Assembly: GCA_030770545.1 (NCBI GenBank)
Contig: CM061106.1
Location: 1,002,001 to 1,066,000, forward strand
DNA length: 64,000 nt
Direction: 5' to 3'
From: Macropodus opercularis
Taxonomy: Eukaryota; Chordata; Actinopteri; Anabantiformes; Osphronemidae
Under the pieces are notes generated by a model. The model made no database searches and had not been told where the DNA came from. It worked only from the letters and a program-made list of their open reading frames with translations. How positions within the stretch are numbered: position 1 is the stretch's first letter; each line of letters starts with the position of its first letter. Of this stretch, positions 33,390 through 44,298 are shown piece after piece. The translations under genes were made by a program, and so were the position numbers.

Positions 33390-35360
33390 TCAGTCAGAGT
33401 CGCTGTCAGGCCGCCTCTGCCTCTTGGAGGACGGTCCCGCCTCGTCACCTCCTTCCCTGCTTCTCTTTGTGGGGGAACCACGCCCACAGGAGAACGCAGC
33501 CCTATGGTCGTCCTCCTCCTCAAAGCTTTCAATGGAGCCAAACGTGCTGGCTCCATCACCGTTATAGTCGATGGTAGAAAGCTCCTCAGGAGGAGGACTG
33601 TCCATCAGGGCAGCTGCAGGGTAGAGGTCCCTAAAAGCAGAAAGAGAGGGGCCAACGTTAGCAACAAGGGGAAATGGGACGGAAGAAATGTTCTGGAGCA
33701 TGAGCAGGGTCAGGAGGAACAAAGGGAGGAATAGGAACAAGACGTGGGATAGGAGCAGGAGGAACAACACGAGAAATAGGAGCAGGAGGAACAACACGAG
33801 GAATAGGAGCAGGAGGAACAACACGAGAAATAGGAGCAGGACGAACAACACGAGGGATAGGAGCAGGAGGAACAACACGAGGGATAGGAGCAGGAGGAAC
33901 AACACGAGGGATAGGAGCAGGACAAACAACACGTGGGATAGGAGCAGGACGAGCAAAGGGAGGGACGAAGGGGTGAGGGACAGGACGAGCAAAGGGAGGG
34001 ACGAAGGGGTGAGGGACAGGACGAGCAAAGGGAGGGACGAAGGGGTGAGGGACAGGACGAACAAAGGGAGGGACGAAGGGGTGAGGGACAGGACGAGCAA
34101 AGGGAGGGACGAAGGGGTGAGGGACAGGACGAGCAAAGGGAGGGACGAAGGGGTGAGGGACAGGACGAGCAAAGGGAGGGACGAAGGGGTGAGGGACAGG
34201 ACGAGCAAAGGGAGGGACGAAGGGGTGAGGGACAGGACGAACAAAGGGAGGGACGAAGGGGTGAGGGACAGGACGAGCAAAGGGAGGGATGAAGGGGTGA
34301 GGGACAGGAGGAGGAAAGTGAAAGGGAGCGAAGGGAGGAATGGGAGGAGCCTGCTCTCTCCTGTCCATTCCAATGTGTGGTGCACGGAAACCCTGAGGTG
34401 GAGGATGGAGATGGGCTGCTCCACCACCAGCCTGCAGCACGTCGTCCATCCACACGTCCCCCTCCCGCTCATCAGGGGGCGGAGTCCACCAGCCACCTGG
34501 GGAGAAATGTGACAGAGCAAACGTCATATTCTGCACAGACAAGAGGCAGGAAAGCATGAAAAGCACATTTACATCCCTACCACCCACTAACTGTCAACAC
34601 CGCAGGAACTGAACCTCATGCATCAGCATGTAACACGTTCCCAGCACGTTGGCACTTCACAGTAAAGTTCTGTGTCCCAACATAACAAGCTAATGTCAGT
34701 CAGAGGAGCCAGACTACAGAATTAGTATTTTCACGCCAACTAGATCCTAAACATTTCATGGTGAATCTAAACTAATTACACTAAATGATACTATACAACA
34801 CTACATTTCATTACATCACCCTATACTACACTACATGTTACAGTGTCCATCACTGTGAACATGAATCCTTTGAAAGTAATAGAAAGACAAAGTAAAGTAA
34901 GTAGTGAATCAGTGTTTTATGGTTGTTCACCATAAATTATACTCAGCTACTACATTCAACATGAACTCACTGATTCATTCACTACTAATATCTGTCATAA
35001 TACTGTGGATCAAGTAAAGTTTCATGATGCAGCAGCTGCTATTTTGAATGGACACAGGGTGACGTCACATGATGCTGCGTTCACTGTACCACAACATTCA
35101 TCGCTTTCTCGTTTCCATAGTGACAATATAGTTTATGTCTGTATTCAAAAAAAAAAGCCCCGTCCGCCATTTGGCTTTTTGACCAAATTGTAAATAATAA
35201 AATCTGAAAATTTAACACGTGATAATAATATAGTAAGTACTTAACACAGTTCGTTATTTTTCTAGCAAAGAGAAGGAAGCTAGTGTCCAAACCTACCGGC
35301 ACGAGGTCGGGGCTGATGTCCGACTCCAGGCCGCTGCTGGTCCCAGGGGCGTCCGGCCAT
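33390..35360 (-). CDS. Proline-rich tandem-repeat protein, three exons
   Basis: Exon 1 is 35360-35297, starting at ATG (MAGRPWDQQRP) and ending CCG|gtaggt. Exon 2 starts at 34496 after 'ttctccccag', and the phases match (joined codon GGT). Exon 2 reads WWTPPPDEREGDVWMDDVLQ, then ten 12-residue repeats of the form PVPHPFVPPFAR and about eight 10-residue repeats with APIPRVV. The last exon, after 'tctttctgcttttag' at 33631, reads PPPEELSTIDYNGDGAST, an acidic stretch, and the basic KRSREGGDEAGPSSKRQRR, a likely bipartite nuclear signal, ending SDSD at 33390. The exon 2 repeat frame hits TAA at 33658. I found no donor in the phase needed for the last exon, so an indel or unrecognised splice is required. 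No known family recognised. The promoter carries TATA and CRE. Confidence 0.55.
33735..33945 (-). repeat. 30-bp minisatellite inside the proline-rich exon
   Basis: About seven to eight units of 30 bp, each encoding ten residues with the core APIPRVV in the gene's frame. Because 30 is divisible by three, other frames also stay open. Confidence 0.85.
33946..34305 (-). repeat. 36-bp minisatellite inside the proline-rich exon, 10 units
   Basis: Ten units of exactly 36 bp encode PVPHPFVPPFAR (or PFVR). Units 4 and 9 share the variant 'acgaacaaa', giving a five-unit (180-bp) higher-order period, a sign of recent duplication of a five-unit block. Confidence 0.9.
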
Positions 35361-35389
35361 CCGGTGCTGGAGGGACGAAGCTGAGCGCT

Positions 35390-36405
35390 TTGAAAAAAGC
35401 GGTTGGTTTTAAAAAAAACTCTGAAGAATAATCCGCAGGCGTAGATAAATCCACGGGTCGCTTCCAAAGATTTAGTTGGTCTCTATCCAAAAACTGGCAA
35501 TTAGCTGTTAGCAGTTAGCAATTAGCAGTTAGCAATTAGCTGTCAGACTTTGCAACGGGTCAAAGGTCCAGATGCAAAGGTGCCGTTTCAGAGGCCTCAG
35601 CGGCTTTTATAGGTTATGTGACGTCACGTACGTCATGGAGGACTTCAATTCAAAACACGACCTGGACACATGGACACACGCAGCGTGAGAGCGTCAGTTA
35701 AATGGAGCCAGTGAAGGATCAGAGGAGTCATAGCACCGACGCTAAAGCGCCACTAGGTGGCGGAGTGGAGACAAAAGCTTCTGGATCACACAACGACGGA
35801 CAACGAGTAGGAAACATAGAAGCACTGACGTCATCCTTAGGCCGGAAACACCCTGACACACATCTGGTCTCATTACTCACCTTCTGGTTGAACTGCAGCT
35901 CAGAAAAACAGACACAACTCACTCAGACTTAAAGACGGAAACTTTATTAGTCAGTCAAGGATGGACAAAAAACAAACTGAATAAACACATGATTATACTA
36001 CATCAGGTTCAACTTGTATGTACATACAGAAATAATTATTTATACATGTTTTCTTATTCTTATCTCCTCAGAATTAACTAAATATTTATCTGATCTATGA
36101 AATGTTTCTCCCAGTGTGATTATATCTCCTTGCATGTATAAGCACTCACCTCTTTCCCTCTATCAAATAAACTGACACTAGATTTTCATTACATCTGCTT
36201 CTTGTGGCATTTTTGATTGGTGGTGTGTCGTGTGGTTTTCTAATGTAAAACATATGCTGAGGCTCCAACAGGTTGGGAAACACTGTGTTAGGCTGACATT
36301 CATTTCAACCAATAGACACTTAACTCAGGAGCTGAACCAGAAAAGCTGGAGGTGGTGTCATCACTGAGGAGACTTGACTTCAGAGTCAGAGTGTTCACAC
36401 AGCAG
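35390..36405. repeat. 5' region of the proline-rich gene, duplicated at 21500-22445
   Basis: Contains the TTAGC cluster (35505-35550), the core promoter and an upstream stretch with 'catctggtctcattactcac', all present in order in the 21.5-22.4 kb copy. This copy has the intact promoter motifs. Confidence 0.75.
35604..35626 (-). promoter_or_regulatory. TATA box plus CRE promoter of the proline-rich gene
   Basis: On the minus strand a palindromic TGACGTCA (35619-35626) is followed 7 bases on by TATAAAAG (35611-35604), with more CGTCA/ACGTA motifs upstream. The ATG lies about 245 bases downstream at 35360. CRE sites bind CREB/ATF factors. The spacing suits a start site near 35575. Confidence 0.6.
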
Positions 36406-37560
36406 TGACCCGTGGTTTTGTGCTTTAAGCTGCAGATCAAACGTGGACAGTGAGCGTTTGACAGAATTTTACAGCTCACAGCCTCATACACTTTGACTTT
36501 CATGCTGCTCTCAAGCTCATTTCTCAACAACTCAGGCAACAGGACTCTGTTCAGAAACACCCTCCACTATACACACAGGCAGGTCAACAGTATGTCCAGC
36601 TACGCTGCCACAGCAACTCACTATTATGTACTGAACAGATTTAAAGCTTAACTCAGTCCAATATCTATAGAAGACACAACATGAATCTACTTCCTCTACA
36701 CATCAACATGGACACATGACGTCTATGAAAAACATTAGTCACTAATAATAAAACCAGTGATGAACTATAGTTACAATAAACTGAAAGAACAACCAATCAC
36801 CAGCTCTAACAAAACTAACATGAAACTAATAAAAGCCACAAATAAAATAGCACAGATGCATTTTGTTAGTCCTGCTATTTGCACCATAATCAGCAAAAGT
36901 CGCTCCCATCTCATCCAGCTCAGACCTGGCCTCCGTTCAGTCCAAGTCCAAGTCAGCAAGGAGGAGACACTGGTCACTACATTTCCACCACAAGCCTCTA
37001 AAGCAAAGCTTCAAATAAGACATGAACAACTAAATGGACGCCTCTCTGTCATGAAACCTCCACTGAGCAGGTTTCTCAGCATGAAGCAGACATTTTTCTA
37101 CAAGCAGGATGGAGCAGCTTTAGCAGAAATGCAGCAACATGCTAGAGCCTCCGTGACACAAATGTTCTACATCACGTACTGAGTCATTTTAGAGAGTGGA
37201 CCCTGTTGAGTACGCCTCCACCAACACACTGACTAATTACATGGGTTTGTTTAGATTTAGAAAATCTGTTCAAACTAATTGTTCTCTACACATATGACTT
37301 CTCAAATATTCTCATGCAGGAAAAGACAATATTACAAAGAAACGTGTCTACTTGCTAGAAGCACTTTGTTGTACAGTGGACTACAAGCCAGGAAAACTTA
37401 AAGCTACATGTGAGCTTAGTGCCAAACAGTCTAAAAGCACAGAGCAAGAATATTCACAGGAAAAAAATATTCTCCACCTGAAGCCTCATGTGTGAGAGAA
37501 AACAAAGTGCAGGGTTGTCTTCCTCACTCAGATCAAAGCAAATGTAAGTATAACGAATAC
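36406..37560. other. Intergenic DNA, nothing recognised
   Basis: A plus-strand frame of about 140 codons (36757-37182) has no recognisable domain and no promoter or splice context, so it is not called. The rest is AT-rich unique-looking sequence. Confidence 0.4.
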
Positions 37561-37703
37561 AAACTAAACAGTACAAACCAACAACCTGGTGATGAGCTCA
37601 CTACGCTGAGTAGCACCACTAAGATAACAACAGGAAAACCTGTGTGAAGCAGTGAGTATGAGGATCTGAGCTGGTGATGAGCGTATGTTGGTGAGTGTTT
37701 CAG

Positions 37704-40665
37704 TCAGTGAGGGTGGAGTCATCCCACTCCAGCTGCTGCTGTCTGCTGGCCCCCTGCTGCTCTTCAGGCTCCCGCCCTCCTCGTCTTCATCGCTCTCTGA
37801 CTCAGCGCTGGTGATGTCATCTTCCTCTTCTTTGCTGCTGTGCTGGTCCTCATACGTCTGTGTCAGAGAGGGAGAGAGAAGATGGGGTTGAGGAGAGTCA
37901 CTGCTGAATTTATACAAACCTGAAATGAAACTAAATGTGTAATGATGCCACACATGATCATTTCTGAAGCCACTGGATTAACATGGTGGTAAATCTGAGA
38001 CCCACTGATGACTCATCAACTTTCCTCCTCAGAGTTCAGTTCAGTGATTTCTGGGACACCACCCTGAACATCATGTCACAGCCTGACAGTGAACTGCACA
38101 CAACACACTCAGCCAACTGGTTATGATGAGAGCAGAAAGACTAGAAGAACTAAAGATGACTCTGAACTCAGCTTTTCAGGACACTCATGGAGCCCAGAGA
38201 GCTTTTATTTCCCTTCTCACCATTCATCACTTACTGTGGCTGAAAGAGAGCCCAAGCCCCACAGCATCACTGAAGTTGAACCTACTTCACATAAACCTAT
38301 TATTCACTAAGCAGCGATGTGATGTGAAGCAACTGAATTGTGTGGTTTGTGTTACGACAGACTGCTGCACATGTAGCTGCTGCATCGTTGCAACTAGCTG
38401 CCAAACAACAAAACGTCCTGGAAAACTAATCAGGACTCTGTTAGAAAAGCACCAACAGTGGAGCTGCACCAAACACGTTATTAGTTGGTTGCACATAATA
38501 TAGTCACATTCTTTTCCTTGCAAGTGCAAGAAACTCTGCAAAGCCTCTGTTCACATCCCCACAGACCTGCTACTCATCAAAACGCTGAGAAAACTAGGCC
38601 ACAGTCACAACATCTACTAAAACTATTAGCAGGCTGTCAAGGCTGGAGACCTGACAGAACTGTTGAGAAGGTGAATTGGTTCACGGTTTCTCACTGGCCA
38701 AAAAGTGTTGTGTGTTGATCTACCTCCATGGGGTTGACAGTGATGGTGAGGGCGGAGTCATCCCAGTCCACCTCGTTCCTCTTGCCATTCTCCTGGTCTC
38801 TCATGCTGCTGGTGTGGAAACCACCCAGGATTATCACAAAAAGGAGGCTCACACATCCCACAGTGACAATAGTGGGAACCACTGAGTGGGAAAAACACCC
38901 AAACACACACAATGACAGGGTGGATGTCAGAAGTGTTTGCACGTGGGAATATTCACACATAAAATCAATGCAGCTTTTCCACAGACAAACGCTGACTCTA
39001 GCTGTAGATGTGCTTCTTCCTTTAACTAGGTTTGCCTTCTCCTGCCATCCTGCTACGCTTTGCCACATATGAGCAGGGAAATGCTCCTGTTGTGTGGCCA
39101 CAGGCTGAGACGCCTGACGATCACTGAGGCCAGGAAGCAACAGCTTGTGCTCAGAGACGTCACAGACATCAGTCAAGTGGAATCCCTGAACCTGTGCCAT
39201 TAAAACAGTGTTTATGTGAGTCCTACTTCAGGTTAATAGTCCAACAACCATCTGCACTAAGGTTGCCATAGCAACCGCGTTTAAACAGCAGATTACTGGT
39301 TAGATTAGAGTGTTTGGCACAGATGAAGCCAAGAGGCTGATGGAGACATTTTTCCCAATAGAACAATAATTTTTTCTTTGTGCCCGACTTAATAAAGGTA
39401 GAAGCTCTGAACAATCAAACTTCACACAGCACATATCAGCTGTATTAGTCCTATTAATAAACATCATAATATTACTATATAAATATTTATTTTTCCATTT
39501 CCCAGCATTCTACATGTGCGGCTCACGCTTTCAGTACCTGAGGCCTGGTGAGCGTTGTCATGGTTGAGTCCAGACAGATCCACAGACGCACGGAGAACCG
39601 GGTTAATAAAGTTTGGCACCATGGCATCGTTTGCTCCACAGGGTTGGTTGTGTGGCTCACATTCACCTAAAGAGGAAGAATAACGTTATAAACATGCAGC
39701 ACAACTCTAAAACTCGCTTAGACTAGTTTCGTAGCGTTGTGAGGGGACACAAAGATGCTTCAGTAACAAAGGGCTTGACCTGTAGTCTGTGTTGTGGATG
39801 CGTCACCAATAGTCAGTCACACCTCGACCTTGAAGTCGTTGCTGATGTAGCGTCTGAGTTCAGAGCAGACCAGTCTGGATTTCCTGTCACATCGAGCTTC
39901 GGTGGCCAGTTGTTGTAACGGATAAGGTGCAGGACCTGCTCATAGTTGTCCGTGGTGTTCACACCAGCAACATGGAGAGAACGGCTCACGTCCAAAACAA
40001 CACAAGTCACCAGTCACCAGTGAACCTAAATGAATGAATAAAACATGTCAGAGCACATTATTCTATTTATTGTTTTATTTCCCAGTGTCTTCCTTTCCAC
40101 ATAACGCTGTTGTTACGTCGTCTCATTTCCTAGAACTAGGGCTGAAGGCCAGTGTGGATCCAAGGCCCAGGTCAGGCCACGCTGCTGCAGCTGGGACATG
40201 TCCACCTCCAGGCCCTCGTGCTCCCAAATGAAAAACTCTAAGTGCATGTTCAAGCCTAACAGATGGCACAGCTGCTCAACTGACCCCTCCCCTAAAGCAG
40301 TAAACAACTTATCTCCTTCCTCTCCCTCCCTCTCACTGTCTGTCTGTCTGCATCTGGACCCGACTGCATTTGTGCACCAGCATGAACAGAACATTTCCTG
40401 TATCTGTGGAACCATTAAGGGTCTAAAGTTCTACAATGTTGCCTCTGTTTACCTCAAACCCTCACTGAATGTCTATTAGCCAGAACCAACACGTCAGGCT
40501 GCTGCTGATTGACAGATGAGGTCACGTTACATTATAACTGCTTTTCTGCTACATCCTTGAGGTGGTGGACACGTGAAGGTGCCTGATGCCAGGGGTTGGG
40601 AACTGGTGCGAGTTCAAGTAGGAGATGTGCTGATGACCTCGTCAAAGGCATCAACGTCATCACCC
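37704..40665 (-). CDS. Calsyntenin (CLSTN1-like), 3' exons only
   Basis: Calsyntenins are type I neuronal membrane proteins of the cadherin superfamily that bind kinesin light chain and help transport and synapse formation. Minus-strand pieces in order: about 40665-40575 (SYLNSHQFPTPGIRH-like), 40240-40140 (LEVDMSQLQQRGLT), 40010-39823 (NYEQVLHLIRYNNW, then ISNDFKVE), 39666-39538 (VDLSGLNHDN), 38881-38724 (transmembrane TIVTVGCVSLLFVIILGGF and DWDDSALTITVNPME) and 37857-37704 (TYEDQHSS, acidic tract, QQQLEWDDSTLTD then stop). The WDD motifs are the kinesin light chain binding sites. Frame breaks near 40650, 39900 and 37770 each fit loss of one base from a run (CC, GG, GGGG). The ectodomain exons (cadherin repeats, LNS domain start) are absent upstream, so this is a partial gene or a duplicate fragment. 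Confidence 0.85.
38890..39530. other. Calsyntenin intron
   Basis: Lies between two calsyntenin exons on the minus strand; no separate feature recognised. Confidence 0.6.
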
Positions 40666-40999
40666 TCGACTGTCAGAGAGGCTGGAGTCGAACAAAACCT
40701 GAGAGAACAGAGACGACATTACACACATTTATCTTTGACTTCCTCTAGTTCAGGATTTTAGCTTTATTTTCAGTATTGTCCAACATTTTCAGCCTTCAAA
40801 AAACCTTTAAAATCATACTTGTAACTTTGTGAGCATGATGTCTTTCTCCACCTTGACTAGTGAAGACAAGAGAAACATGGATGAGCCGTGGACACATGCA
40901 GCACCTGCATTAACAGGGTGAAAAAAAATAAGAGAAAAAAGAACATTGTGTGAGATGATGAAATTAATCCTACAGTACAGCGATAAAAGGTGTGTAATA

Positions 41000-41600
41000 T
41001 AGGGGAACGCCTGTCTGGATCTCCAGACATGCGGGGAATCTGAGGGGGGAGTGCTGATGGGATCCAGAAACCAGCAGGGGGAGAATGGTTAAGTCGTGAG
41101 CCGGTGCTTCTCAGCGCGGCGACTGACGATGGCGGGGTTCCTTTCTAGGTGCAGGAGAGGGGAGACGAGAGGAGGGAGAAGACAGACCAAATAACCAAAA
41201 CAAAACTCCAAAACAGAAAGCGAGCCGAACCGGCTGATTGCTACAAGGTTCCAGGGGAACGAATCTTCCACGTCTGTTAGCAGTTAAGAGTCTTGCCACG
41301 GAGCATGGGTGGCCGAGAGTCAGGAGCATATGAGTCGGGTGAAGACGGCAATTCAAAAACTCACGCTGTAGTTGAGATTCAGACGATGAATAGGCGACGA
41401 ACAGGTGATGCTTGTCGGGGTCTTGCTGGAACGAAATCGATGATCTGACAACTGGGTGCCTGTGAACAGGGCTTAAGAGAGGTTAGCGACAGGTGGAATG
41501 AATTAGGTGATTAGTGGAAGCTGGCGGAGGTGGTGAGTGTACATCCGGTCGGCTCTCCACAATAAAAGGGCACGGACCGGAACTGCCGGTCGTGACATCT
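41000..41600. repeat. Possible LTR or other interspersed repeat
   Basis: The right end, read on the minus strand, begins TGTCACGACCGGCAGTTCC and is followed by 'ttttattgtggagagccg'. The interior is unlike its surroundings in composition. This looks like the end of a retroelement, but I see no partner copy, target duplication or coding sequence in the window. Confidence 0.3.
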
Positions 41601-41759
41601 ACTTCTGTTCTGCTTGTGTATCCATAACGGTCCAGCTGCTGAGTGAATACAATCTATAGATGGAGGATGACAACACTAATCAGCAAAACCCACAACATCT
41701 CATTCATTCTGCATCGTGTTGCAAACTGAAAAATGAATCTTTCAGCATCTAGAATGTTT

Positions 41760-42260
41760 CAGAATCATTGTAGCCAAAGTGGTGGGAGGATGCTGTTAGC
41801 ATGGAGGAGCACTGTGGACACATGGACATTACTGAGGGGTAGAGTAAGAAGAGCAACCTGAGGTGAACTCAGAGACTGTCTCAGTGTCATCGTCAAGGCC
41901 TGAGTTTTCTGAAAAGGACAAGAAGGAAGGTTGAGGATCTGCAGGAGAGACTCACATGCTGCAGACAAGGTCACAGGTAAGAGCAAGAGTTAACATGGCA
42001 CCGACCAACAACAACACTGCACTTTGTATTCTACAGAAGAGAGAACAGATCATAAGGTGACAGCAGAGAATCTGTTTAGTCATGAACAACATTCTCCCCA
42101 AACTTTGCTCAAACTCTGCTGACTGTTGGAGTCTGGGGCTAAAGGCCGTCCCGTCCACAAACAGAGACTCTGTGGAGAACTGCACACTCAGCACATCATG
42201 ACTGATGGTTGGAGGAGTCACAAGAGTTGAGAGTTCACACCTACTCACTGCCCTCAGTCC
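41760..42260 (-). other. Possible exons of a small membrane protein
   Basis: A minus-strand acceptor 'tctcttctgtag' near 42035 precedes a hydrophobic stretch AVLLLVGAMLTLALTCDL of transmembrane character. Further along, near 41910-41840, an acidic segment ENSGLDDDTETVSEFTSG could be a cytoplasmic tail. Upstream, 42240-42090 reads FSTESLFVDGTAFSPRLQ. Family not recognised; could be chance. Confidence 0.25.
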
Positions 42261-42269
42261 TTAGGTCAC

Positions 42270-42600
42270 ATAACGAGTCTGTTCTTTACAGGAGTGAAGG
42301 GAAGTGGGAGGATAAATGTGTGGTCTCTGGCCAACTATCCTCAGACTGAAGAAGCTTCCTGATAGACGCAGAAACGTTTCTACTCTAAATGAAGTCCAGC
42401 TGACTCAACTTTGACGCAGCTTCACCTGGATGACTGAAGATGTAGTTCTCACTGAAGACAGGGAGGACGAAGCTGATTTCCAGGAGCTGGTGCTCAGTGT
42501 CCACCTGAAGTCAAGCTGTGTCTTCAGGATTCTCTCAGCTCGTCTCTGACCGTCTGGAAGCTCCTCTGGTCCACAATCAGACGACAGCAGCACTGGCCTT
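42270..42600. repeat. Widespread teleost repeat fragment
   Basis: 'actgaagaagcttcctgata' followed by 'gcagaaacgtttct' resembles a repeat motif I recall from many fish genes' 3' regions. No coding content is claimed. Confidence 0.4.
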
Positions 42601-42689
42601 AAAGACACGCTGTCAGTTAAAAGGCCTCATTGTGTTCTATTCTATTCTTCTGTCTCCTCTGCTTCACTCAGTCTAGACACATCTGAGTT

Positions 42690-43560
42690 CTCTGTACCTG
42701 CTGTGGTCCCAGATCCAGGCCACGCCCTGCTACAGGTAGGTCCTGCAGGTGCTGATCATGGGGTTGGTGACCTTGAGCAGCAGCGAGGTCATCCTGTCTG
42801 AGGTGTTGTAGTACTGAGAGACGGTGTGGATCATCCTGATGCTGCTCATCAGGGCGGGAACGTGCTCCATCATGCTGGTCTGTCACAGAGGAGGGAAGGT
42901 CAGAGAGTCACCAACAGCCTCCGTCCACCTCAAACCAGCTCCAAGGACTCACGGTGGATTCTGACTGTTCTGTTAGATTAGAAGCAACATATTTGTCTGA
43001 CTGTCACTGGTTTGAGTCCAGAGACAATTTAAAACTGTGTATTTTAGTGAGTGTATTTCTCCAGCGGTCTGACGAACTTGTCCAGTGTGTAGAGATACTT
43101 ACAACAGTGACGTCTCTGTCCTGAAACGATCCAGCAGCCAGTTGGTGGAGACATGTAACATGTAACTGGTGTGAAAGTAAATTCTCTTTCACCTTAACTT
43201 AAATTTGGAGTGGATTCAGAACCTGACCAGTTCTCTCCAGCTTGCTGGACTCTGGACCTGCCAGAGCAGAGTCCATTTCACATCAGGACGCTTCATTGTC
43301 TCCTGAATAACGTCCAGAACAGCTTTAGGGTTTCATTTCCAGATCAACAGACGCCACGATGGCGAGGGTCTACCTGCTGAAAGGTGATCATGCATCACTT
43401 CCACTGCTCCAACTCCACTGATGGTCCAACATTATCGGCCTTCTCCCTCATCTGCTTGCTCTCCATCAGCACATGCTTGATCCGATTGGTCTGCACTGAC
43501 ACCACACCCTCCAGATGCTCCACCAGCTTGCTGTGATTAGCTGAGATCACAGCAAAAAGC
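42690..43560 (-). pseudogene. Axonemal dynein heavy chain tail exons (DNAH5/8-like), decayed
   Basis: In minus-strand order: VQTNRIKHVLMESKQ and GPSVELEQWK (43560-43400), KAVLDVIQETMKRPDV-like (about 43330-43270), KYLYTLDKFVRPLEKY (43110-43040) and MMEHVPALMSSIRMIHTVS with YYNTSDRMTSLLLKVTN (42880-42740). This is the order of conserved segments in the N-terminal tail of axonemal dynein heavy chains, which drive ciliary beating. The last exon has TAG after RTYL, and the exon at 43400 also meets a stop soon after ELEQWK. The motor domain is absent. A partial duplicate of the first exon lies at 1-130. Unlike the other genes here, stops are substitutions rather than single-base losses, so a true relic is likely. 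Confidence 0.65.
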
Positions 43561-44298
43561 AATTCACCAGCTATGGATGGTCAGAGTGGGATCATCCAGT
43601 GATAAGGCTGTAAGCGTAAGCCTGAGTCCATCTCAAGATGTAAACCAAACACCGACAGGGTTCTCCAACATGCAACTAGACTTAAACTAAATGCTGCAGC
43701 AACTGATCCTGGGACAGTGTGGTTGTCCGTTCTACGTGCAGAGGTGTAGCTCAGCTGACTGATGACATCAGGGAGGTCCACCTGCTGCAGCTGCAATTTT
43801 CTCTCCATGTTGGCTCTGGCTGAGTTCAGATGACTGATAAGCAGGTTCACTAAGGACAGGAAGGACTGGACGCGTCCTCCTGTGCAGGACCCCACGTCTG
43901 GACAGAGAACAAAGGCAGAGCTAACAAACAGCCACATCAGCTCACAAGCAAATGCAGCAGAGACAAACTAGTCTGACAAACTCACATGATCTGAATTCAC
44001 ACATGTGCTCTGAGAGAGTGTGGCAGGTGCAGAGGTTCACTCACTGCAGATAAACCAATTTAATGAAACTGCATTTGTTCCTTATCAGAAAACACAGACA
44101 CAGTGAACTAACTATGAGATGACCTGCTGCATGTAAATTAAGTTTAAGCTGATCCCCACTTCCACCTGCACCACGGCAGGAGAGAGGCCAAGAAAGCAAA
44201 GCTACTAAATACAGGAAGTAGCCAGTTGGACCAAACCATCAGCTTCCACATCATGGGGACATTTTAACTTTGACTGGTTTAACTACTACATAAATATA
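43437..44298. repeat. Segmental duplicate of 1-800
   Basis: Second copy of the dynein-flank block. It runs directly into the solitary macrosatellite unit at about 44299 after 'aaatatattcatt'. Confidence 0.85.

Noticed and set aside
33946..34305. CRISPR-like array of 36-bp repeats
   Set aside because: Units are contiguous with no spacers and encode a protein repeat; the setting is a fish gene.
33688..34512. Plus-strand and alternative minus-strand long frames across the minisatellite
   Set aside because: Repeat lengths divisible by three keep several frames open. Only the minus frame continuing from the ATG exon has matching splice phases and a sensible start.
36757..37182. A 140-codon plus-strand gene
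   Set aside because: No recognisable domain, no splice or promoter context and no paralogue in the window; length is within chance for AT-rich DNA.
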